From positions 186,001 through 250,000 of the forward strand of contig JALBYC010000004.1 of the NCBI GenBank assembly GCA_023212645.1: DNA of 64,000 bases. The letters are read 5' to 3'. A program made the position numbers and the translations under genes. How positions within the stretch are numbered: the stretch's first letter is position 1; each line of letters opens with the position of its first letter. Source of the DNA: Farysia itapuensis (Eukaryota; Basidiomycota; Ustilaginomycetes; Ustilaginales; Ustilaginaceae). Positions 29,434 to 37,541 of this stretch are shown here, piece after piece. Under the pieces are notes generated by a model. The model was not told the DNA's origin and did not search any database. It saw nothing but the letters and a program-made list of their open reading frames with translations.

Positions 29434-30579
29434 CTAGACTTGGAAGGCTCGTGGGTCCATGCTCTATAAGTACACACCATGTATGTCAGTGGCAGTCAAC
29501 AATGGCAGACGATCATGGCTACTCACAAGCTTACAGAGCCTTGCGATCAGGCCGCCGAGCTGAACCACTGTGGCAACTCCCTCAAGAATTTTCATATGTG
29601 TCCAACCAATTTCCTAGAGCACAAACGATGTTAGCGCCCGCGACATCGTTCGACAGCTGTACAAGCAACTTACCTTGATGAACTCGAGCTTGGTCGCCTC
29701 TGGCAATTTGTCGAGTGTCTTGACGACGCGGAACAGAGTGGTGACGATGTCGACGGCAGCATAGCCTTTCGTCCAGATCTCGTCGAGCTTGTCGAGCGCG
29801 TCGTCGACCTTGCCCTCGGCACAAGCGAGTAGCAGCGATCGGATGAGGAAAGGATGTGGTTGATCGCAGACCTTGAACACATTTTCCGGATTAACAAAGC
29901 CCAACCCTGTGTAAGTAGACTGCAGATTGTTGATGGCTTGTCGCATGTCACCCTCCGTGGTGAAGATGATGGCGGCGAGGCCTTCGTCTGAGTACTCGAC
30001 AGACTCTGCTTCGCAAATCTCGAGCAACCGCTTGAGGATCTGCTCGTCTTTGACTTTGGCATAGCGCAAGATGGCGCATCTGGACTGAATAGGCTCAATG
30101 ATCTTGTTGCTCTGGTTACAGGCAAAACAGAAACGTGTTGTGTTGGAATAGATCTCCATGGTGCGACGCAATGCTTGCTGAGCCGCCGGTGTCATGCTAT
30201 CTGCCTCGTCCAGAATGACAATCTTGTGTCTGCCGACCGGCAACGAGACCTTCTTCTGCGCAAAATTCTTGATCTTGTTGCGCACCACATCGACACCGCG
30301 CTCGTCAGACGCATTGAGCTCTAGCACACCCTCCTTGTACGCCTCTCCCAGCAAAGCGCGAGCAAGACAGAGCACCGACGTCGTTTTGCCAATACCAGGA
30401 AGCCCAGAGATGAGCAGATGGGGACAGTTGCCGTCCTTCTGTATCACTTTGAGCCGATCAATGGTCTCTTTGTTTCCCACCACATCGTCCAGCACCATAG
30501 GACGGTACTTTTCTACCCACGGAAGCTCGTACGATGCAGGTGCATCAGATGTCGATGCTGCGCCCGTAGCTTGCGTCAT
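29434..30579 (-). CDS. RFC4: Replication factor C small subunit (yeast Rfc4 / human RFC2 type), three exons
   Basis: Subunit of the pentameric clamp loader that opens PCNA on primed DNA. Exon 1 is 30579-29674 (302 codons). Intron 1 is 29673-29614 (GTAAGT...CTAG), exon 2 is 29613-29527, intron 2 is 29526-29464 (GTGAGT...TATAG) and exon 3 is 29463-29434 ending TAG. Both introns are phase 0; the product is 340 aa. Motifs: Walker [10 protein letters not shown], Walker B VILDEADS, the RFC box ELNASDERG, and the arginine-finger motif QSRCA. The opening [20 protein letters not shown] is typical of this subunit. Splicing restores the C-terminal collar ([20 protein letters not shown], then LARLCK-like). 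Without it the frame runs into intron sequence with an unrelated tail. Intron 1 is secure. Intron 2 is likely but not forced, because exon 2 would otherwise read on to a TAG near 29466. The symbol follows yeast naming. Confidence 0.93.
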
Positions 30580-30860
30580 CTTGTCGAGTGGATGAGATGA
30601 GGTGGGAAAAGTGTTGGATTTGTCTTTTCAGCATTTAATTGCAGCGTGTCGCGTTGAGTGCGGCGCGCACACCAACATTCTCAAACCATCCAGGCCTTGA
30701 CTTTCCCCACTCAATATCGAAAGCTGTCCCTGCTACATGTAGTCTGGCGCACAAACACACGGAGAACGGTGGCACGCAGTGGAACTTGTCCGTCCTCAAG
30801 AGCACGTTCGGAGTCTCCAATTTGCCATGAAGATACCAGTGCGGTCTACTGTGCGAAGGA
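30580..30860. promoter_or_regulatory. RFC4 promoter and ORC4 3' flank
   Basis: 281 bases between the ORC4 stop and the RFC4 ATG. TCGCGT at 30649-30654 (ACGCGA on the coding strand) is an MCB-like element 70 bases upstream of the start; significance unproven. Confidence 0.4.
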
Positions 30861-32795
30861 TCAGCCATGGGACGATGCCCATTTGACCAAAGAGGAATTG
30901 AGAGCAATGGGTCTAGATTTGTCCCTGACCGCTTGAAGGATGAGAGGGGGCGATAAGATGCACCTTACCTTCCAAAAGTCTTTTCTGATGGTATTTTGAT
31001 TTGCTCTGCCTACCTGTGACGTGGCAGAGGGGGCAGCACTCGGTTTTGCGACGGGGTTCGAGATGCTCAGTGTTGAGACGTGGTTCTCCGGCAACAAGAT
31101 CTCCAGACCGAGCAAAGAGTGGAAGGACATTAGTGCGATTTTGCGATCTGCATAGTAGGGTGTAGAGAACGCTGACCCGGACAAAGCACCGGGCCCATTC
31201 TGCACTCCGCTCGTTCCCATAAGCGTGTTGTTGGTATTGCCGGTAGATGCAGCTTGCCGTTCTCGAGCTTCTTTGCTGGCGAATCGGCGCAGCTCATCAA
31301 ACACCATCTCGAAATTGAAGACTTGTCGGTCCCGCGTCTGCAGATGCTTGACCGCGATCAGAAGTGTCATTTCTGGCTCGGTCAAGTCGGACAAGACGCG
31401 CAGCATTCCATCTCCAACCTCGATCGATGCGGACTGCAGAATAGTATCGACACATTTTGTGCCAGAGGGCGATGGCGATGTTGTCGACAGCTGCGAGATA
31501 GCCACCGTCAAGATGCGATGTACCATGCGTAGGTCATTGGACAGCTCGTAGATTCCCCGCAGGACGTCTCTGACATGCCCAATGGCCAAAAGACTTGAGA
31601 CATCCGATGTCCATGCTTTGTGAAACTGCATCTCGCGGCCAGTGCTTGACGAAGAAGTCTGAAAAGGCGAGTCTGTGAGCGCAGCGCGAACAATGTTCTC
31701 AAACACCTCGAACGACGCCGGCGGACGGACGTGGATGATGCGATGCGAGAAGCGACTTTTTACTCGCTTTTCTAACAAATCGGTAGTATCGACCCTGCTG
31801 GTCACGCCAACTACCGCCAAACCCGCGCTGTAAGATGCCGCTTGCACAGCGTCCAAGAGGCAGTATAGGAGTGCCTGTCGTGGCCGGGCTGTGAAGAGGT
31901 CAAAGTCCTTGAGGACGATGATGAGAGGCTTCTTGGAGCCTTCGTCTGAGGCAGAGCTGGAAGCGTTCGACAGCAGGGCGATAATGTGTGCGATAATGCT
32001 GTTGAGCGATGATAGGATTGCCCCGGCCAAAACCTCTTGAATAGCGGCTTCCTCATCCAGCTCATCTTCGCTGTCGTCGTCGTCGTCTCCACCGAAGACC
32101 TGATCGCCGTTGCGCTTGAGCGAAGAGACCTTGGTATCGTCCGCGTCTGGATCATCGTCATCGTCGTCCTCCAATTGTGATGTCATCTGAGCCCCGACAT
32201 CTTCTTCGCTGAAAGCGCCTTGCAGAATAAGCTGTTGAGCCATCTCTTTCATTGCTGCTCGATCGTTGATCTGCACTGTTCCAGAGAGGGTCACTTGGTA
32301 GTACGGAAGAGATTCTTCGGCTTCGTCTACACTTCGAAGAGAGCGAAGCACAGAGTTAAGAAGAAGAGACTTGCCTGATCCGGACGACCCTATCAAGAGA
32401 CAGCTGTTGCTCTCCTGCGCAGTGATTGTGGCATGCAGCATCGTATGCAGTGTATGCCACTCCTCTTGCATACCAACACATTCTGAGCCTGTGGTAGCGA
32501 TGCCTGCTGGTAAGTCAGCCTGGACACGTGGTGAGATCTGGCCCGAGAAGATGTCTAGACACCGCCGCTTCTGCGCTGGAAGAAAGTCTGCTACAATGTC
32601 GTAAGGTAAAGTCTGCAGCGCACTGGCATGCTGCGATGTCTTATGTATACTACTTCGCTTTGCTGGCGACGGTGACGATGCAGCGGTGGGTGAGAGACGT
32701 GAGTCGTCGTAGGGAGACTCGACCTCCAGATCCGCGTCGGACGGCACAGGTGATGTTGCAACCTTTCGTTTCAATGTCCCATTTCCAGCTGCCAT
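30861..32795 (-). CDS. ORC4: ORC4, origin recognition complex subunit 4
   Basis: 644 aa from ATG 32795. AAA+ domain with Walker A GSSGSGKS (about 145) and a Walker B-like strand LIIVLKDFDLF, in which the usual acidic pair is DFD rather than DE. A sensor-type GVTSRVD follows, then a winged-helix region with FNFEMVFDELRRFA, typical of ORC4. The end (FWKVRCILSPPLILQAVRDK ... LVKWASSHG) fits the ORC4 C terminus. The complex marks replication origins and loads MCM2-7. An acidic insert with two Asp runs (DDDDDDPDADD and GGDDDDDSEDELDEE) sits between Walker A and B. The frame opens upstream at a GTG (32903), but the first ATG is 32795. No intron is needed. It sits 281 bases upstream of RFC4 on the same strand. 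Confidence 0.92.
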   Translation of the reverse strand: MAAGNGTLKRKVATSPVPSDADLEVESPYDDSRLSPTAASSPSPAKRSSIHKTSQHASALQTLPYDIVADFLPAQKRRCLDIFSGQISPRVQADLPAGIATTGSECVGMQEEWHTLHTMLHATITAQESNSCLLIGSSGSGKSLLLNSVLRSLRSVDEAEESLPYYQVTLSGTVQINDRAAMKEMAQQLILQGAFSEEDVGAQMTSQLEDDDDDDPDADDTKVSSLKRNGDQVFGGDDDDDSEDELDEEAAIQEVLAGAILSSLNSIIAHIIALLSNASSSASDEGSKKPLIIVLKDFDLFTARPRQALLYCLLDAVQAASYSAGLAVVGVTSRVDTTDLLEKRVKSRFSHRIIHVRPPASFEVFENIVRAALTDSPFQTSSSSTGREMQFHKAWTSDVSSLLAIGHVRDVLRGIYELSNDLRMVHRILTVAISQLSTTSPSPSGTKCVDTILQSASIEVGDGMLRVLSDLTEPEMTLLIAVKHLQTRDRQVFNFEMVFDELRRFASKEARERQAASTGNTNNTLMGTSGVQNGPGALSGSAFSTPYYADRKIALMSFHSLLGLEILLPENHVSTLSISNPVAKPSAAPSATSQVGRANQNTIRKDFWKVRCILSPPLILQAVRDKSRPIALNSSLVKWASSHG

Positions 32796-33225
32796 TTCGG
32801 CAATCCGAGACTGTTGACGAGACTCGACTTGCCAACAAAGAAGCAAAGCCGGTGACTGCGAGAAGAACAACACTTCCGGCAAATACACTCTGAATTGACC
32901 CACTCCTCACTGGCACCCAGATAACGCAAGTGATGCCGTTTATATTTGGCCGAAGAATGTGAATGATATCTGCCACCACAGGGCCGTGAAAGCACCGCAT
33001 CCCGTCCGATCTGCGAAGTTAACCACGGCACCGAAGCGTCAGTACTGCGGTGGGGGACCACGCGGGAATCCGCTTTGTGGCAGTTCTTTTTTCTTTTTTG
33101 GGCTCAGTTTTGTTAGACCAGCAGAATTTCTTCTAAGCGGATTTTTGTGCAGACACCACACTCACACTGACCTGACAGCCTGTACTGTGTCATTGGTTGT
33201 TGGACACCCATCATCTTACGGCACC
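32796..33225. promoter_or_regulatory. Divergent promoter ORC4 / COX11
   Basis: 430 bases between start codons. It has a T-rich patch at 33085-33120 and an ACGCGG near 33060. No ORF or RNA recognised. Confidence 0.45.
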
Positions 33226-34322
33226 ATGCTGCCAGCAGCAAGTTTGATGTTCACGTCAACGGGAAGAAAAGCACTGCAGTCCTCGTTTGAGACCAGGTAT
33301 CTCCGTTGCTCCCCATTGGCCCGACTAGCTCACTCGTGGGCTTTCGAGGCGGTTGTGCCGTACTCTTGTCACCAAAGCAGACGCAATGTTCCACTCTTGC
33401 CACGGAGCTATGGAACCCACCATCATACCAGAGCGTTCAGTTCTTTTCGTACCTTGAAGGCTGCGCCGAGCTCTTCGACCGGCAAAGCATCTACAGCAGA
33501 GTCGCTTGGTCGAACATTGTCGCTCAAGGACGAGGTGCACCGCCGTCAACAGGCGGCTTACAAGCGGCGCAACCAGTCGCTTTTCATGTACTCGGCAGCC
33601 ACGGTGATCTTTGCTGTTGGCTTCACATATGCAGCTGTGCCGCTCTATCGTGCTTTCTGCTCCGCCACTGGATTCTCGGGCACGCCCATCACCGATCCCG
33701 AAAGGTTTGCTCCATCAAGACTCATTCCGGCCTACTTTGACCCGACGACCAACGCTGCAACAAAGCGTATTCGAGTCTCGTTTAACGCCGACGCCTCTGA
33801 CGCTATTCCGTGGACCTTCACGCCGCAGCAGAAAGAAATCCACGTCTTACCCGGCGAGACTGCACTCGCATTCTACACGGCCAAAAACAAGAGCAACAAG
33901 GACCTGATCGGGATCGCCACCTATAACGTTTCCCCAGACAGAGTAAGCACCCAGAGCTGCACAGTGACATCCGAGACACATTGCTAACCATTCTCCGAGA
34001 CAGATCGCACCCTATTTCGCTAAAGTGGAGTGCTTCTGCTTCGAGGAACAGAAGCTGTTGGCGGGTGAGGAGGTCGACCTCCCCGTCTTCTTCTTCATTG
34101 ACAGCGACGTTCTCGACGATCCAACGACAAAAGGCATTGATGATGTCGTTCTCAGCTACACCTTCTTCTCAGCCCGACGCAACCCCAAAAATGGCCAACT
34201 AGAGTGAGTCTCACGTCGTATTGATCCGACGACCCTTTACTTGTATCACTGACGCTGCTTTACAACTGACTCACAGGCCGGATACAGACTTGAGCCAATA
34301 CACAGTTGGCAAAGATCTTTAG
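33226..34322 (+). CDS. COX11: COX11, cytochrome c oxidase copper chaperone, three exons
   Basis: Inner-membrane protein that delivers copper to the CuB site of Cox1. Exon 1 is 33226-33942, intron 1 is 33943-34003 (GTAAGC, branch TGCTAAC, acceptor CAG), exon 2 is 34004-34203, intron 2 is 34204-34276 (GTGAGT...ACAG) and exon 3 is 34277-34322. The product is 320 aa. The N terminus is Arg/Ser-rich (mitochondrial presequence). One helix lies near 119-140 (YSAATVIFAVGFTYAAVPLY), followed by the conserved YRAFCSATGF. The IMS copper domain contains IPWTFTPQQ, ALAFYTAKN and, directly after intron 1, the copper-binding C249-F-C251-F. It ends with the typical SYTFF and the short exon-3 tail. Phases (0 and 2) join correctly. 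Divergent from ORC4. Confidence 0.94.
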
Positions 34323-34526
34323 CCGTCATCGCATACACACCGCTCTGCCAATCTGCATTCCCGCACACCATCCCCGTTGTAGCATGTCGCTCAGCTCAAT
34401 GCTCAGGGTTCAATCACGTGACTTGACCTTCGTGGAAGTTTGAGAATTCACATAAAAAAGTTGACAGCCGCTTCCACTCTCCACCTACACTCTGTCAGCG
34501 ACAACCGAGCTTCAGCTGGATCAAAC
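34323..34526 (+). promoter_or_regulatory. UTP11 promoter with a TCACGTGA E-box
   Basis: 204 bases between COX11 and UTP11. The palindrome TCACGTGA at 34414-34421, about 105 bases before the ATG, is a CACGTG E-box as bound by bHLH factors. Functional meaning is inferred only. Confidence 0.4.
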
Positions 34527-35552
34527 ATGGTCGGCTCTTCACTGCGCAATGCAGTTCAGCGGAGGAATCATAAAGAGCGCTCACAGCCTGTGGGGCGCTC
34601 CATACTTGGGTTTCTCGAGAAGCACAAGGACTATGTCGTGCGTGCAAAGGATCACCATGAGAAGCGCGACAAGCTCAAGCGGCTGTCTGAAAAGGCGGCC
34701 ATGCGCAACAAGGACGAATTCTACTTTGGCATGATCAAGAGCAAGACTCAGAATGGAGTCCACGTTCACGAGCGCGGCACAGAGGTGCTGGGCAACGATG
34801 TTGTGGCGCTGCTAAAGACGCAAGATGTGGGCTATGTTCGTGCTCAACTGCAGGCCGAACGCAAGCGAGTACAGGCTCTCAAGACAAGAATAGCACCGTC
34901 AATACCAAGCCTACGGCTGGAATGGCTGGACGAGAAGGACAATCGACGCGCTACGCTGGAGAGAGTTGGGCTAATAACAGCTGCGAGCAGCAAAAAGCTT
35001 GGCAAAGCGAAAGCGACGATTGGCAGTCAAGGAAAGAAGACAGTCTGGCTAGACGACGCGGATGCCATCAGAGCGTACCAAAGCTCGAGTTCCTTTGCAG
35101 AAACCACTCAGCCGGATGAGTCCAACTGGCTCGACGATTTATCCGATGGCTCTTTTGGCGACGATGATGACGATGAACTAAGCCTTGTACCAACGGAACA
35201 AGAGCTAGCTACCGACAAGGCTGCGCGTCAAGCTTCTGATCGACGACAAGGCGAAAAGCACCTGGGCTACTTGGTCTCGGAGCTCGCATCGCGACTCGAT
35301 CGACTAGAGAAGCTACAGCTCGCGGCGGAGAAACTCAACCTCGTACGAGCTCTGATGACCAACCGCGGCGGACGAAGCACCAAGGTGCAGCAGACCAAGA
35401 AGAATACGCTCACAGACGCCGTCATGACTGGCAAGATGACCAAGAATGGCCTCGCCCTGCCCGGCGTGGAGGACGAAGATATCGAATCCACCGAAGGCCA
35501 GCACAAGACCCAGCGCAAGATGTATCGCTTCAGCAACGAACGAAAGCGCTAG
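34527..35552 (+). CDS. UTP11: UTP11, U3 snoRNA-associated protein of the small-subunit processome
   Basis: 341 aa from ATG 34527. It is highly basic and opens SSLRNAVQRRNHKERSQP, then LGFLEKHKDYVVRAKDHHEK, KLKRLSEKA and RNKDEFYFGMIKSKTQNGVH. These are hallmark segments of UTP11, which helps process 18S pre-rRNA in the nucleolus. The middle has an acidic loop (GDDDDDELSLV) and the C terminus is basic (KMYRFSNERKR). A TTG-initiated extension upstream is ignored. Length is longer than yeast Utp11 (about 250 aa) because of the acidic and linker inserts. Converges on the transporter gene with 145 bases between stops. Confidence 0.94.
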   Translation: MVGSSLRNAVQRRNHKERSQPVGRSILGFLEKHKDYVVRAKDHHEKRDKLKRLSEKAAMRNKDEFYFGMIKSKTQNGVHVHERGTEVLGNDVVALLKTQDVGYVRAQLQAERKRVQALKTRIAPSIPSLRLEWLDEKDNRRATLERVGLITAASSKKLGKAKATIGSQGKKTVWLDDADAIRAYQSSSSFAETTQPDESNWLDDLSDGSFGDDDDDELSLVPTEQELATDKAARQASDRRQGEKHLGYLVSELASRLDRLEKLQLAAEKLNLVRALMTNRGGRSTKVQQTKKNTLTDAVMTGKMTKNGLALPGVEDEDIESTEGQHKTQRKMYRFSNERKR

Positions 35553-35697
35553 CGCGCCGCTTCATTTCCCCCTCCATTCCCCTTGTCGTCCTTACGTATC
35601 TATGCATCTATATTCAAACGCACGCAATTACCATTCCAGAAGATCGATCGAATAGGTTCCAGGGTATAAGGCTACGAGCTGGGATGGAAAGTGCAGA

Positions 35698-37161
35698 TCA
35701 AGTCGAGTCGATCTTCGCATCATCGGCGTTGAGCCTGGCGCCATCTTGGTCTGGCTTAGTGATGCCCTCGTATTCCATCTCATGCATGGGAGTTTCGAGA
35801 CTGGAGGATGACAAGAACTGCTTGTTCCGCTCGTCACGTCGTTGCAGGTAAACGATCGCAAGGGAAACGACAATGACGAAGACAGAGAGTGGAAACATGC
35901 TGATCCAGCCGTTTCGGTACCGCGGGGCATCAGTGGCAGGGAACAGAACGATGTTCCACCAGGAGTTGACCACATTGCTGAACACGTTCATTCCAGCCAA
36001 CACTACAGCACGTTCTTGCTCGTCATCCGCGCAGGCAAGATTCGCCCAGGCAAAGTTGGTTGCCTGACCCATGTACCCTGCGCCCTGAATGGTGAATGCG
36101 AAGAACTTGAGGCCGTATGGAATGTCCCAGACCAGTAGCAAGATGGAGGAGAAGGACACAATGCACGCCATCAGCACGTTGACCCACCACCGAGACTTTG
36201 TATAGTCGGTGGCATACGCAGCAACAAGTGTGGAGAAGATGGCGAATCCGATGAGTGAAAGCGGATAGTAGTTGATCTTGGCACGGGAAAAGCGGAGAGA
36301 GCGGATCCAGAACCCCATGGTCGAGTTGATGCCAGCCGACTCCAACATGCTCCCGAACCCAAACAATGCGCCGAATAGATAGATGTGCCAGCGACAGAAC
36401 ACGCGCTTGATCAAGTCCCATGACATCTTGGTTGGCTCGTGGTATGGCAGCCGATCAACAGCGAGTTGGCGCTCCTCGTGAGTAAGGAACCACGCCTTAG
36501 TGCGTCGAGGCGTATCAGGAAAGCAGATGAAGCCAAATATGGCGATGGGCATAGCAATAATAAAGTCGATGATGAAAAGCCATTGGTACGATTTGAGACC
36601 GGCATTGCCGTTGAGCGTCTGAGAAATTCTGCCCTGCATGACACCTGACCAAAGCGAGCCCATTTGCGCAAAGGTCGAAAAGATACCGGAACGCTTGCCC
36701 AGCTCTGACTCTTTGTACCAAGAACCCAGAATCCAGTGGCAACCGGTGAAGGTTGAAGATTCGAACAAGGCTTGAAAGAAGCGAATGACCATCACATGTT
36801 GAGGCGTCTTGGCCGCAGCGAGACATGCAGAGAGAGTACCCCAGACTGCGCCGCAGAAGGGCAGCCAGAAGCGAGGCGGTACGACCTGCAAGATGAGATT
36901 GTTTGGCCACAAACCAACAATGTAGCCTGCGGTGAAGATAGACTGGACTTGATTGAACTGGTCTCCAGTGAAGTTCAAGTCTTCGGCCATACCTGTGAGA
37001 TAGGCATTATTGAAGTTGGCCCGGTTGAGATAATTGCTCAGGTATTGTAGGGAGCAAAAGGTAAGAACGACGGCGTCGATCTTCCACAGCAACTTTTGTT
37101 CCTCTCGGGTCGCTGGTCTTTCGCCCCACAGAAACACGCGGGCTTTGTGAAGGGCACCCAT
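35698..37161 (-). CDS. MFS anion:cation symporter of the Fen2/Liz1 (pantothenate/vitamin) type
   Basis: 487 aa from ATG 37161 with about 12 membrane helices. Family features are FLWGERPATREEQKLLWKID before helix 1, NYLNRANFNNAYLTGM, WPNNLILQVVPPRFWLP, RFFQALFESSTFTGCHWILG, SWYKESELGKRSGIF and, late, ERAVVLAGMNVFSNVVNSWW. This pattern is closest to plasma-membrane H+/pantothenate carriers Fen2 and Liz1 within the allantoate permease family. Biotin (Vht1-like) or other small organic anions remain possible. The frame stays open without an ATG for another 60 codons upstream (to about 37341), so an N-terminal extension through an upstream exon cannot be excluded. I cannot see a proven partner exon. 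Confidence 0.85.
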   Translation of the reverse strand: MGALHKARVFLWGERPATREEQKLLWKIDAVVLTFCSLQYLSNYLNRANFNNAYLTGMAEDLNFTGDQFNQVQSIFTAGYIVGLWPNNLILQVVPPRFWLPFCGAVWGTLSACLAAAKTPQHVMVIRFFQALFESSTFTGCHWILGSWYKESELGKRSGIFSTFAQMGSLWSGVMQGRISQTLNGNAGLKSYQWLFIIDFIIAMPIAIFGFICFPDTPRRTKAWFLTHEERQLAVDRLPYHEPTKMSWDLIKRVFCRWHIYLFGALFGFGSMLESAGINSTMGFWIRSLRFSRAKINYYPLSLIGFAIFSTLVAAYATDYTKSRWWVNVLMACIVSFSSILLLVWDIPYGLKFFAFTIQGAGYMGQATNFAWANLACADDEQERAVVLAGMNVFSNVVNSWWNIVLFPATDAPRYRNGWISMFPLSVFVIVVSLAIVYLQRRDERNKQFLSSSSLETPMHEMEYEGITKPDQDGARLNADDAKIDST

Positions 37162-37541
37162 CTTGGCGGTCACCTTGCGAATATTTCCGGTCTTGAGAGG
37201 CAGATTGATCCGGCGAGATTCTGACCATGCGATTTGATGCCAGGTATCCAGGCGATTATTCGCGTCCGCTAGAAGCGGGACTACGACGAAGATGGAGGAT
37301 GAGAAGCAAGCGACTGCTCTGAACGACTTCCTAGCATTAAATTAGACGATAACAGGTAGCCGACCTCTTGAGGCGTCTCGCTAGCGGGTGCAGCAGGACT
37401 CAACGCGACTGAGCTGCGCTATTTGGCAGAACCGAAATTTATTCAACGGCCATTTTAACGGCTTCTTCTTTATCTCCTCTGAGTCCTCTCACACTGCACA
37501 CATGTACACACACCACATGATAGCAGAATTCGTTTCCTTGC
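37162..37541. other. Intergenic, ELP4 3' end to transporter promoter
   Basis: 380 bases. The part next to the transporter (37162-37341) is an open frame continuous with it but lacks an ATG; an acceptor-like CTTCTAG lies at about 37274-37280. The rest shows nothing. Confidence 0.4.

Noticed and set aside
30930..31000. Intron near the ORC4 C terminus (GTAAGG...TTCAAG)
   Set aside because: Splicing would shift the frame. The unspliced reading gives an ORC4-like end (KVRCILSPPLIL ... LVKWASS).
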